Origin: Jiulongibacter sediminis
GTDB lineage: Bacteria; Bacteroidota; Bacteroidia; Cytophagales; Spirosomataceae
Assembly: GCF_001306455.1 (NCBI RefSeq)
Contig: NZ_LGTQ01000006.1
Span: 310,001-374,000, forward strand
Direction of reading: 5' to 3'
DNA length: 64,000 nucleotides
Below the pieces are notes generated by a model that worked only from the letters and a program-made list of their open reading frames with translations, was not told where the DNA came from and did no database searches. The translations under genes and the position numbers were made by a program. This document shows, piece by piece, positions 52,920-61,280 of this stretch. Within the stretch, counting starts at the first letter, position 1. Every line of letters begins with the position of its first letter.

Positions 52920-54446
52920 ATGCAGGCACCTGAGATTGAGAATATTGAGTTAAAATACCTGAAGCCGGAGGATTACGAGGAGTTGAAAAGTATCATGATT
53001 GAGGCGTATGAGTCCATGCCAAATTCGTATTGGAAAGAGCATCATATCAATAAACTGATTGAGAAGTTTCCTGAAGGGCAGGTGGTCATAAAAATTAATA
53101 ACAAACTGGCGGGCTGTGCCCTGTCAATTATCGTGGATTATGACAAATTTGATGACCAACACACCTACCAGCAAGTAACAGGAAATTATACTTTTGACAC
53201 TCATGATCCGAAAGGTGATATGCTGTATGGCATTGATGTTTTTATCAAAAAAGAATATAGGGGGCTTCGATTAGGCCGAAGGCTTTATGATTACCGGAAA
53301 GAGTTGTGTGAAAAATTGAATCTGGAAGGAATTGCCTTTGGTGGGCGTATTCCCAATTTTCATAAATATGCCGGTGAGGTATCTCCGAAAGAGTACATTG
53401 AGAAAGTGAAACGAAAGGAAATTCACGACCCTGTTTTGAATTTTCAGATGTCCAATGATTTTCACCCTTCAAAAATAATCAAAGGCTACCTCAGCGGCGA
53501 TACCGAATCCGGCGAGTACGCGGTTCTGCTGGAATGGGATAATATTTACTATGAAAAGCCTCTTGCTAAGGCGGCGACCAAGAAAAGGGTAGTCAGACTA
53601 GGCCTGGTGCAATGGCAAATGAGGCCATATCGAAACCTTAAAGAATTGATGGAACAGGCCGAGTATTTCATTGATGCAGTCTCAGGTTACCGATCAGATT
53701 TTGCTCTCTTTCCGGAGTTTTTCAATGCCCCGTTGATGGCGGAAAACAATCATCTCAAAGAGGCTGATGCCATCAGAGAGTTGGCCAAACATACGGAGGA
53801 AATTGTGCAGAAATTCTCAGAACTGAGTATCTCGTACAATATCAATATCATTACCGGCAGTATGCCCGAAATCAAGGAAGACCGCTTGTATAATGTTGGG
53901 TATTTATGTCGAAGAGATGGTACGGTAGAGCGATATGAGAAAATTCATGTAACTCCTGACGAAGCCAAAGTCTGGGGTATGCAGGGAGGAAATCAGGTAA
54001 AAACTTTTGACACCGATTGCGGAAAAATAGGCGTTTTGATTTGCTATGATTCAGAATTCCCTGAACTCAGTCGATTGATGGCCGAAGACGGTATGGAAAT
54101 CCTTTTTGTGCCATTCCTGACAGATACTCAAAATGGATACTCGAGAGTAAGGCATTGTTCACAGGCTCGGGCTATCGAAAACGAGTGTTATGTGGCCATT
54201 GCCGGAAGTGTAGGAAACCTGCCAAACGTGCATAATATGGACATTCAGTTTGCTCAGTCTACCGTGTTTACGCCTTGTGATTTCTCTTTCCCAACCACGG
54301 GTATCAAAGCGGAAGCCACACCGAATACGGAAATGATACTGATTGCCGATGTCGATCTTGATTTACTTCGCGAACTTCACCAGTTCGGAGCCGTTAAAAA
54401 CCTTAGAGACAGACGGAAAGATGTGTATGAGGTAAGGAGGGTGTAG
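52920..54446 (+). CDS. GNAT acetyltransferase fused to a carbon-nitrogen hydrolase
   Basis: 508 residues with two domains. Residues about 1-200 are a GNAT acetyltransferase (YGIDVFIKKEYRGLRLGRRLYDYRKELCE, the acetyl-CoA loop). Residues about 225-500 are a nitrilase-superfamily domain with the Glu-Lys-Cys triad: Glu in FALFPEFF, Lys in RYEKIHVTPDE and Cys375 in GVLICYDSEFPEL. The same fusion is widespread in bacteria but its reaction is not settled; coupled deamidation and acetylation is an inference. A 111-bp leader precedes it and it has no linked pathway gene. Confidence 0.93.
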   Translation: MQAPEIENIELKYLKPEDYEELKSIMIEAYESMPNSYWKEHHINKLIEKFPEGQVVIKINNKLAGCALSIIVDYDKFDDQHTYQQVTGNYTFDTHDPKGDMLYGIDVFIKKEYRGLRLGRRLYDYRKELCEKLNLEGIAFGGRIPNFHKYAGEVSPKEYIEKVKRKEIHDPVLNFQMSNDFHPSKIIKGYLSGDTESGEYAVLLEWDNIYYEKPLAKAATKKRVVRLGLVQWQMRPYRNLKELMEQAEYFIDAVSGYRSDFALFPEFFNAPLMAENNHLKEADAIRELAKHTEEIVQKFSELSISYNINIITGSMPEIKEDRLYNVGYLCRRDGTVERYEKIHVTPDEAKVWGMQGGNQVKTFDTDCGKIGVLICYDSEFPELSRLMAEDGMEILFVPFLTDTQNGYSRVRHCSQARAIENECYVAIAGSVGNLPNVHNMDIQFAQSTVFTPCDFSFPTTGIKAEATPNTEMILIADVDLDLLRELHQFGAVKNLRDRRKDVYEVRRV

Positions 54447-54537
54447 TAGGCATTTCGAGTGGATTGAAAACCACCCTTTCTGTATATTTCGATGCTCTGC
54501 AAGTTTTACACAAAAGCAAGAGCCAAAGACTTGATAA

Positions 54538-54577
54538 AATCATACACCAGCGGGTTTAAACCCGCTGGTGTATGATT
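54538..54577. repeat. 40-bp perfect palindrome between convergent genes
   Basis: Positions 54538-54557 are the exact reverse complement of 54558-54577; the central part is CAGCGGGTTTAAACCCGCTG. It takes in two bases of the carbamoyltransferase stop codon and lies 91 bp after the stop of the GNAT-nitrilase gene. No T-run follows, so it is either a bidirectional stem acting as a transcript end or a mobile palindromic repeat. Confidence 0.85.
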
Positions 54578-55523
54578 ACATTGCTTCCAAAATCTTCTTC
54601 ATGGCAGCCTGTACCGACCAAACACGGTTACCAGCCTGTTGAATCACAACCGAGTTGGGGGAGTCAATCACGGCATCTTCAACAATTACGCCACGACGCA
54701 CAGGAAGACAATGCATAAACTTGGCATTATCTGTTAGTTTCATTTTTTCAGCCGAGACAATCCAATCCTCGTTTCCGGGTAAAATTTGACCATATTGCTC
54801 ATAACTGCTCCAGTTTTTGGCATAAATGAAATCTGCTCCCTCAAAGGCTTCCTCTTGATTATGAGTGACTTTGGCACCCCCTCGGTACTCTGGGGCCAAA
54901 TCATAACCCTCAGGGTTGGTTATGACGAAATCATAGTCTGTAAGGTTTAACCACTCGGCAAAGGAGTTTCCTACGGCCTGTGGTAAGGCTCTTAAATGTG
55001 GAGCCCATGTTAAAACCACTTTTGGACGAGCCTTTGTTTTCAACTCCTCTATGGTAATTAAATCAGCGAGAGACTGGCATGGGTGACGAGTGGCCGATTC
55101 CAGATTGATGATAGGCACTCCTGCTAATTGTCTGAAGCTCTCAATCACCAGCTCTGCATAATCTGCTTCCCGGTCTTCAAGACCCGGAAAGGAACGTACA
55201 CCGATGATATCAGCATATTGACCTACAACAGCGGCGGCCTCTTTGATATGTTCCGCTTTTCCGCCATTCATTACGGCTCCGTCTTGAAACTCCAGCTGCC
55301 AGCCATCAGAGCCCACGTTCATCACCATCACGTTCATGCCAAGGTTCATGGCTGCTTTTTGCGTGCTCAATCGTGTCCGTAGCGAGGAATTGAAAAATAA
55401 CAGGACCAGAGTTTTGTCTTTGCCGAGGTTTCGGCTGGCTAACGGATTAGCCTTCTGAGTAAGTCCTTCTTCTATAAGTTCCTGAACATTCGGAACGTCC
55501 GCCGGATTGATAAAATGCTTCAT
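54576..55523 (-). CDS. argF': N-acyl-ornithine carbamoyltransferase (succinyl or acetyl)
   Basis: 315 residues. The carbamoyl-phosphate motif appears as FFNSSLRTRLSTQKAA, which differs from the STRTR of ordinary OTCases, and the C-terminal HCLPVRRGVIVEDAV is the N-acyl-ornithine type. This is the arginine route found in Bacteroidota and Xanthomonas. From memory, position 90 in the Bacteroides enzyme is Pro (succinyl) and the matching Xanthomonas residue is Glu (acetyl); here residue 90 is Ala in NGGKAEH. A small residue favours N-succinylornithine, but this is inference. No other arg genes are in the window. The gene ends in a 40-bp palindrome. Confidence 0.92.
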   Translation of the reverse strand: MKHFINPADVPNVQELIEEGLTQKANPLASRNLGKDKTLVLLFFNSSLRTRLSTQKAAMNLGMNVMVMNVGSDGWQLEFQDGAVMNGGKAEHIKEAAAVVGQYADIIGVRSFPGLEDREADYAELVIESFRQLAGVPIINLESATRHPCQSLADLITIEELKTKARPKVVLTWAPHLRALPQAVGNSFAEWLNLTDYDFVITNPEGYDLAPEYRGGAKVTHNQEEAFEGADFIYAKNWSSYEQYGQILPGNEDWIVSAEKMKLTDNAKFMHCLPVRRGVIVEDAVIDSPNSVVIQQAGNRVWSVQAAMKKILEAM

Positions 55524-55718
55524 TCAATTCTGATTTGGGGCTGCAAGATAAGAGATAAATCTGCTCTGTATGGAGTTTTAATGGGCCAAATAGTCTCCGT
55601 TGGTTAAGATTTCGGAATACGTTAAGAGTCGTTAATGGCCATTGCCACAGGCACGGAAGAATTCTTTATCTTCGGCGGTCAATCTTTCAACACTATTTAG
55701 ACAGAGCCTTTTTTAATT

Positions 55719-56429
55719 ATGAACTGTAAAAACTGCGGAGCAGATCTTTCCGGAAACTTTTGTGCTGAATGTGGAGCACCTGCCAAATTGAAAAGAATAG
55801 ACGCTCATTATATTATTCATGAAATTGAGCACGTACTTCATCTGGATAAAGGTATCTTCTACACTCTTAAGGAGCTCTTCATAAGACCTGGCAAAAGCGT
55901 TAGAGAGTTTATTTTAGAGACCAGAAACCGACTTGTAAAGCCGATCATTTTTATTATTCTAACTTCGCTGGTTTACAGCATTTTAAATAGCACTTTCCAT
56001 TTCGAAGATGGTTACGTGACTTATGGAAGTTTACCTGATGGATCGGTGAAGAAGATATTGACATGGGTGCAGAGTCATTACGGCTATGCGAATATTTTGA
56101 TGTCTGTTTTCATTGCCTTTTGGCTCAAATTGTTCTTTAGAAAATACGAGTTCAACTTTTTTGAAATCATCATTTTGCTCTGTTATGTGGTAGGTGTGGG
56201 AATGATTCTCCTTGGTGTTTTCGGTGTTTTGGAGAGCTTTACTTCCTGGCCTTTAACTTCGATTGGTGCCTATCTGTTTTTCCTGTATGCCACATGGGCC
56301 ATCGGTCAATTTTATGAGAGTAAGTTTGCAAACTACCTCAAAGCTTTTTTTGCCTATCTGCTGGGATATATGAGCTTTTTAATCGTGCTCTTGCTGGTCG
56401 GTTTTTTGGTGGATTTGGTTTTGAAGTAG
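55719..56429 (+). CDS. DUF3667 membrane protein with zinc ribbon
   Basis: 236 residues. The N-terminal CKNCGADLSGNFCAECGAP is a four-Cys zinc ribbon. RPGKSVREFILETRNRLVKPIIFIILTSLVYSIL is the DUF3667 core, followed by three or four more hydrophobic segments (about 125-150, 155-175, 178-198, 208-235). The family is found mostly in Bacteroidota and has no known function. It precedes the ArsR-type operon by 79 bp on the same strand and has no visible link to it. Confidence 0.85.
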   Translation: MNCKNCGADLSGNFCAECGAPAKLKRIDAHYIIHEIEHVLHLDKGIFYTLKELFIRPGKSVREFILETRNRLVKPIIFIILTSLVYSILNSTFHFEDGYVTYGSLPDGSVKKILTWVQSHYGYANILMSVFIAFWLKLFFRKYEFNFFEIIILLCYVVGVGMILLGVFGVLESFTSWPLTSIGAYLFFLYATWAIGQFYESKFANYLKAFFAYLLGYMSFLIVLLLVGFLVDLVLK

Positions 56430-56467
56430 AAAATCGAGTTGCTGTTTGATGAAATAGTAAAGAGATT

Positions 56468-56498
56468 TTGTAATTAAAAACCAATTATCGTAATATTG
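56468..56498 (+). promoter_or_regulatory. Promoter of the ArsR-type operon
   Basis: TTG (56468-56470), 20-nt spacer, TAATATTG (56491-56498), one mismatch from TAnnTTTG. The -7 element lies inside the operator palindrome, so bound repressor would block it. Confidence 0.55.
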
Positions 56499-56502
56499 CA
56501 AT
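56487..56502. promoter_or_regulatory. ArsR operator 1
   Basis: ATCGTAATATTGCAAT, close to a palindrome centred on AATATT, 6 bp before the arsR start codon and over the -7 box. A second copy of nearly the same sequence occurs at 56851-56866. Confidence 0.65.
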
Positions 56503-56508
56503 GTAATT

Positions 56509-56832
56509 ATGGGAGTAACAAAAACAAATCTCTTTACCGAAAGGCAAAATGAACTGGCTAAGCTGGCTAAAGGACTGGCTCATCCAGCCCGGATTGCTAT
56601 TCTGGAGCATTTGATTTCAAGTAACGCCTGTATTAATAGCGACCTTGTTCAGGAATTGGGTTTGGCTCAGGCTACCATAAGCCAACACCTCAGAGAGCTG
56701 AAAGACCTCGGTATCATTCAGGGGAATATTGAAGGAGCAAGTATTAGTTATTGTATAAACCCCTCAAAATGGGACGAGATAAAGAGCCTTTTAGGTGGCT
56801 TTTTTGATTCGTTTTCAGGAAAATGTTGTTAA
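56509..56832 (+). CDS. arsR: ArsR-family metal or metalloid-sensing repressor
   Basis: 107 residues with a complete winged HTH (LAKGLAHPARIAILEHLI, then SDLVQELGLAQATISQHLRELKDLGII). It has a Cys in SSNACINSD and a C-terminal CC (FSGKCC), plausible thiol ligands for As(III), Sb(III) or another thiophilic metal. The exact site differs from E. coli ArsR (ELCVCDL), so the ligand is uncertain. It is the first gene of an operon with DUF6428 and a GNAT gene, and two copies of one palindrome flank it. Autoregulation is very likely. Confidence 0.88.
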   Translation: MGVTKTNLFTERQNELAKLAKGLAHPARIAILEHLISSNACINSDLVQELGLAQATISQHLRELKDLGIIQGNIEGASISYCINPSKWDEIKSLLGGFFDSFSGKCC

Positions 56833-56850
56833 AAAAATTTACACCTATAC

Positions 56851-56866
56851 ATCGCAATATTGCAAT
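56851..56866. promoter_or_regulatory. ArsR operator 2
   Basis: ATCGCAATATTGCAAT, 15 of 16 identical to operator 1 and more symmetric (GCAATATTGC core). It lies 29 bp before the DUF6428 start, so that gene may have its own repressible promoter. Confidence 0.65.
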
Positions 56867-56895
56867 AAAACAAACTGAATTTAAACCATAGAGAA

Positions 56896-57369
56896 ATGAA
56901 GTTATCAGAAATTAAAAATCACCTCGCCCAGCTAAAAACCATCGCCTTTCAATTGCCGGATGGCAGCCTGGTAGAAGAGCATTTTCACGTGACCGAAGTA
57001 GGAGAGGTTACCAAACATTTTATCGATTGTGGAGGCACCGTTCGCCACGAAAAAGTAGTCAATTTTCAATTATGGAGTGCCAACGATTATAATCACAGAT
57101 TACATCCTGAGAAACTGGTGAAAATTATTGAGCTCTCAGAGAAGACGTTGGGTATGGGTGATCTGGAAATTGAGGTTGAATACCAAGGGGATTCTATCAT
57201 GAAATTCGGTCTTGATTTTGATGGTGAAACTTTCCTTCTTACTTCAAAGCAAACGGACTGTCTGGCTAAAGATAAGTGCGGAATTCCGGAGAAAAAGGTG
57301 GTGAAACTTAGTAGTCTTGGTGCTCACCCGGCAGCGAATGGATGCACACCAGGAGGAGGTTGCTGCTAA
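56896..57369 (+). CDS. DUF6428 family protein
   Basis: 157 residues, cytoplasmic. The start KLSEIKNHLAQLKTIAFQLPDGSLVEEHFHVTEVGEVTKHFIDCGG is the family's core, and FQLWSANDYNHRLHPEKLVKII follows. The C-terminus is rich in Cys: TDCLAKDKCG and GCTPGGGCC, six in the last 40 residues, which suggests thiophilic metal binding. DUF6428 genes occur in arsenic-type operons of Bacteroidota; the function is unknown. Its stop overlaps the start of the GNAT gene (TAATG). Confidence 0.82.
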   Translation: MKLSEIKNHLAQLKTIAFQLPDGSLVEEHFHVTEVGEVTKHFIDCGGTVRHEKVVNFQLWSANDYNHRLHPEKLVKIIELSEKTLGMGDLEIEVEYQGDSIMKFGLDFDGETFLLTSKQTDCLAKDKCGIPEKKVVKLSSLGAHPAANGCTPGGGCC

Positions 57370-57857
57370 TGCAAATAGTACCTATAAAAGAAGCCATGTT
57401 TCCGCAGATTTCCCGCATTTATGAGCAGGGTATTTCTACGGGCATGGCTACTTTTGAAACTCAGGTTCCCGATTTTCAAACATGGAATGATAAGTACCTG
57501 AAACATTCACGGCTCGCTATCATTGAAGGGGAAGATGTTTTGGGTTGGTCTACGCTGAGTGCGGTCTCAAAACGGCCGGTGTATTGTGGCGTGGCAGAGC
57601 TTAGTATTTATCTGGCCAAAGAAGCCCGGAGCAGGGGTCTTGGTCAAATGTTGTTGGAGGCACTCATCACTTCCAGCGAAGCAAATGGCATCTGGTCCAT
57701 TCAATCTTCCATTTTTCCGCAGAATACAGTGAGCATCAAATTGCATTTGAAATGTGGTTTTCGGCAAATAGGCTATAAAGAGAAAATCGGTTATGGAGAC
57801 GGCCGCTGGCAGGATAATGTCCTTTTTGAAAGACGAAGCACTGTGGTCGGCGTTTAA
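57369..57857 (+). CDS. GNAT acetyltransferase, ArsN/phosphinothricin-type
   Basis: 162 residues from ATG 57369, which overlaps the DUF6428 stop by one base; an ATG at 57342 would run inside that gene and adds an unlikely HTRRRLLL start. The fold is the phosphinothricin acetyltransferase type: IYEQGISTGMATFETQVPDF, AELSIYLAKEARSRGLGQMLLEALI and NTVSIKLHLKCGFRQIGYKEKIGYGDGRWQDNVLFER. ArsN1-type members acetylate organoarsenicals, which fits an ArsR operon; a free amino acid or antibiotic target is also possible. It overlaps the converging ackA end by 4 bp. Confidence 0.85.
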   Translation: MQIVPIKEAMFPQISRIYEQGISTGMATFETQVPDFQTWNDKYLKHSRLAIIEGEDVLGWSTLSAVSKRPVYCGVAELSIYLAKEARSRGLGQMLLEALITSSEANGIWSIQSSIFPQNTVSIKLHLKCGFRQIGYKEKIGYGDGRWQDNVLFERRSTVVGV

Positions 57858-59017
57858 ATTAGTTGGTACGTTTGCCGGGCAATTTCCAGCTCTTCATTCG
57901 TCGGAATCACCAAAACTTTCACTTTGGATTCATCAGCTTGTATTTCTATCTCACCTTTTTCATTTTTTGAGGGGTCAATCGCAATTCCCAGAAACTCCAT
58001 TTCACGGCAGACCAGCTCTCTGATCAGGGCTGAATTCTCACCAATACCGGCGGTAAAAACGAGAGCATCAAGTCCATTCAATGCCGCGGCGTAGGCTCCG
58101 ATATATTTTTTGATTCGATAGGTGTTGAGTTCAAGGGCCAGTTTACATTCCTGATCTCCGGCCTCGTTTTTCCGAATGATTTCTCTCAAATCAGATTCGC
58201 CCGTTAGGCCTAACATACCACTTTGCCTGTTCAGTAAATCAGAAAGCTCTTTTTCGGAGTAGCCTTTTTTCAATAAATACAATAACACCGAAGGGTCGAT
58301 ATCGCCGCTGCGAGAACCCATGACCAGACCAGATAGGGGCCCGAAACCGAGAGAATGATCAACGCTTTGGCCGTTATAAACAGCGGTGGCACTACAGCCG
58401 TTTCCCAGATGAAGAATGACCATTTTAGCGGCAGGGTTTTTCAAATGATCCGTTGCTTGCCGACTCACATATTGATGGCTGGTGCCATGAAAGCCATAGA
58501 GTCGGATTCCCTCCTCATCAGCCATTTTTTTCTGAATGGCATAACGATAGGCTTTCTCAGGAATACTTTGATGAAAGGCAGTGTCAAAAACCGCTACTTG
58601 AATAGCTGTTGGAAACACTTTTTCAGCCACTTCTATACCTTCCAGGTTGGCCGGATTATGAAGAGGAGCCAGGCCAAACAATTCCTTGATCTTACTTTTT
58701 ACAGCTCCTCTAATCAGAGTAGGTTCTTTAAAATGGCTACCGCCATGGACCACACGATGGCCTATAGCCGCAATTTCCTCAGGACTGTTCAATACGCCTT
58801 CGGTTAGCCATTGGGCTACTTTGTTCAACGCAATCTGATGGTTTTTAAAATCCCCTTTTTCTGTCAATTGACCGCTTTCACCTTTCAGCTTTATCAATGC
58901 ATCTTCTTGACCAATCCTGTCCACCATTCCGGAGGCGATAACCTTTTCAGAAGGCATTGCCAACAATTGAAATTTCATGGAAGAGCTACCGCTATTTAAA
59001 ACGAGTATTTTTTGCAT
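57854..59017 (-). CDS. ackA: Acetate kinase
   Basis: 387 residues, standard size. It interconverts acetyl phosphate and ADP with acetate and ATP. The family signature is complete: ILVLNSGSSSMKFQLL at the N-terminus, AIGHRVVHGG, YGFHGTSHQYVS, VILHLGNGCSATAV and TAGIGENSALIRELV. It follows pta by 1 bp (stop to start), so the two form an operon. The pair splits the arsR operon from the arsenate-reductase-like gene. Confidence 0.97.
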   Translation of the reverse strand: MQKILVLNSGSSSMKFQLLAMPSEKVIASGMVDRIGQEDALIKLKGESGQLTEKGDFKNHQIALNKVAQWLTEGVLNSPEEIAAIGHRVVHGGSHFKEPTLIRGAVKSKIKELFGLAPLHNPANLEGIEVAEKVFPTAIQVAVFDTAFHQSIPEKAYRYAIQKKMADEEGIRLYGFHGTSHQYVSRQATDHLKNPAAKMVILHLGNGCSATAVYNGQSVDHSLGFGPLSGLVMGSRSGDIDPSVLLYLLKKGYSEKELSDLLNRQSGMLGLTGESDLREIIRKNEAGDQECKLALELNTYRIKKYIGAYAAALNGLDALVFTAGIGENSALIRELVCREMEFLGIAIDPSKNEKGEIEIQADESKVKVLVIPTNEELEIARQTYQLI

Positions 59018-59018
59018 A

Positions 59019-61103
59019 TCAGATTCCCTGAGCCTGAATGGCGGTAATAATTACGGTATTGAAAATATCATCGACAGTGCACCCTCGGCTTAGATCGTTC
59101 ACGGGTTTATTCAGTCCCTGAAGCATTGGCCCGATCGCCAAAGCTCCGGTTTCCCGTTGAACAGCTTTATAGGTATTATTTCCGGTATTTAAATCTGGGA
59201 AAATAAGCACACTGGCTTGACCTGCCACCTCTGAATCCGGCATTTTACTGCGGCCCACAGCGGGGTCTACAGCGGCATCATATTGAATAGGGCCCTCCAC
59301 TTTCAGGTCTGGTCGTTTGGCTTTGACAAGAGCTGTTGCTTCGCGAACGCGGTCTACATCTTCACCTTTTCCTGAACTGCCTGAAGAGTAGGAGAGCATA
59401 GCCACTTTAGGTTCTATCCCGAAAGCCTGAGCACTATCTGCCGAAGAAATCGCAATTTCAGCTAACTCCTCTGCGGTAGGATTTGGATTGATCGCACAAT
59501 CGCCAAAAACAGATACTCTATCTTCAAGACACATAAAAAATATCGAAGAAACGACTTTTGAGCCAGGTTTCGTCTTGATGAATTGCAAAGCAGGCCTGAT
59601 GGTATGCTGCGTTGTATGCACGGCCCCGGAGACCATCCCGTCAGCAAGTCCTTTATAAATCATCATGGTGCCGAAATAAGAGACGTCAGACATGAGGTCC
59701 CGGGCGATATCCAGATTGATTTTTTTATGCTTTCGCAAAGTGTAAATGGTTTCCACAAAATCCTCAAAAAGCTCCGAATGTAGCGGGTCAATGATATTGA
59801 CTTTGTCAAAGTTTAAATCAAGCCCTAAGGCTAAAGTTTTTGACTTGATTTTATCAGGATTCCCGAGCAAAGTAATATCAACGAGGTCTTTATTGACAAG
59901 AAGGGCTGTAGCTCTCAAGATACGTTCATCATTGCCCTCCGGCAAAACAATATGCTTTCTGGAAGCCTGAGCCCGCTTTACCATGTTATACTGAAACATG
60001 CGAGGTGTCAGGAGCTTATTTTCAAAATGGGTAAATTTCTCAATCAGGCCCGTGATGGGTACATATTCCTCAAAAAGCTCAATGCTCGTTCTGATTTTGT
60101 CTTCACTGTAGGCATAAATATTGGCTTTCACATCACCCACTTTATTTGCTACTTGGAAGGTTCCGTCTTCCACCGAAACAATCGGTAGGTTGATTTTTAA
60201 GCCTTCAATGAGTTTGATGATGGGTTCTTCTGGAATTAGTCCGCCGGTCAAAACGATACCCGCCATTTTCGGATAATTTTTAGAGATGTTTGCCTGAAGG
60301 GCTCCCAAAATCAAATCGGCACGATCGCCAGGCGTAATCACCATGTTGTCTTCTTTGATCTGAATCAGGTAATTCCGCAATTGCATGGCACCCACGCCAA
60401 ACGAGCCGACCTTGTTTTCAAGGTAGTCATGACCAAAGAGAATTTTGGCCTGCAGTACCTCCACAATTTCCCGCATAGTGGGCTTTGAAAGACTCTCGTT
60501 TTGAGGAACAACAAAAGATTCCGCCTCAGGCGGTAAAAATTTCTGAATCGCCTTTTGCGTATCGTAAAGATTCTCGGGTTTGACTTTATTGCTGATTACC
60601 GCCAGCACAGGCACTTCTTGTTTCTCGTAAGATTTATAGGCCATTTGCATGGCGGATTTCAGATCTTTTGCTGATTTATCTTTGCCATTGCCAATGAGTA
60701 CCACGGGCAGTCCAAGGTTTTTGGCAATGAGCACATTAAGATCAAGTTCCACCAAACTACCCTCACCAGCGAAATCAGTACCTTCTACCAAAACAAAATC
60801 CGATTGGTCTTCCAGCCATTTGTATTTGGCAATCATGGTGTCAATCACCTCTCCCAGTTTATCCTGATTGAGCATTTCTACCAGAGTTTTCCGGCTGAGA
60901 CCTGTTAGTTCATGTATTTTATATGGCAGATCAAACTGGCTTTTCATGATCTGAGTATGGTGGTCGTCCTCAGTATTATGGACAATGGGCCTAAAGAACG
61001 CTACTTTGGGCATTTTACCCAGCAATGTATGCATAAGACCGAGCGAAAGAAGCGATTTCCCGCTATGATCTTCTGTGGTGGCTATATAAATTCCTTTGGT
61101 CAA
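59019..61103 (-). CDS. pta: Phosphate acetyltransferase, long form
   Basis: 694 residues starting at TTG 61103; the start MTKGIYIATTEDHSGKSLLSL fits the family and no ATG is available. The N-terminal third is a dethiobiotin-synthetase-like P-loop domain (EDHSGKS) that acts as a regulator in long Pta. A DRTGG domain is in the middle (about 215-330). The catalytic PTA_PTB domain spans about 370-690 (ARKHIVLPEGNDERILRATA, VSVFGDCAINPNPTAEELAEIAI, SYSSGSSGKGEDVDRVREAT). It converts acetyl-CoA and phosphate to acetyl phosphate. It is operonic with ackA. Confidence 0.96.
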   Translation of the reverse strand: MTKGIYIATTEDHSGKSLLSLGLMHTLLGKMPKVAFFRPIVHNTEDDHHTQIMKSQFDLPYKIHELTGLSRKTLVEMLNQDKLGEVIDTMIAKYKWLEDQSDFVLVEGTDFAGEGSLVELDLNVLIAKNLGLPVVLIGNGKDKSAKDLKSAMQMAYKSYEKQEVPVLAVISNKVKPENLYDTQKAIQKFLPPEAESFVVPQNESLSKPTMREIVEVLQAKILFGHDYLENKVGSFGVGAMQLRNYLIQIKEDNMVITPGDRADLILGALQANISKNYPKMAGIVLTGGLIPEEPIIKLIEGLKINLPIVSVEDGTFQVANKVGDVKANIYAYSEDKIRTSIELFEEYVPITGLIEKFTHFENKLLTPRMFQYNMVKRAQASRKHIVLPEGNDERILRATALLVNKDLVDITLLGNPDKIKSKTLALGLDLNFDKVNIIDPLHSELFEDFVETIYTLRKHKKINLDIARDLMSDVSYFGTMMIYKGLADGMVSGAVHTTQHTIRPALQFIKTKPGSKVVSSIFFMCLEDRVSVFGDCAINPNPTAEELAEIAISSADSAQAFGIEPKVAMLSYSSGSSGKGEDVDRVREATALVKAKRPDLKVEGPIQYDAAVDPAVGRSKMPDSEVAGQASVLIFPDLNTGNNTYKAVQRETGALAIGPMLQGLNKPVNDLSRGCTVDDIFNTVIITAIQAQGI

Positions 61104-61123
61104 TTTGTTCGCTGATTTTGCCG

Positions 61124-61131
61124 CAAAAGTA
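61124..61131 (-). promoter_or_regulatory. Candidate -7 promoter element for pta-ackA
   Basis: On the minus strand TACTTTTG, an exact TAnnTTTG match, 20 bp before the TTG start. A TTG -33 is not evident. Confidence 0.4.
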
Positions 61132-61280
61132 AAGTAGCTGTTGAGCTTATTCCCTGTTGACGATCATGTTATTAAATTAGGTCAAATCATAATTTATGAA
61201 TTCGGTAGTTTCAATTCAATCAACCTGCTTTGAAATCCTCTCAATTTCGTAGATTTTTGCGGGAAAGAATACAACGTAAT

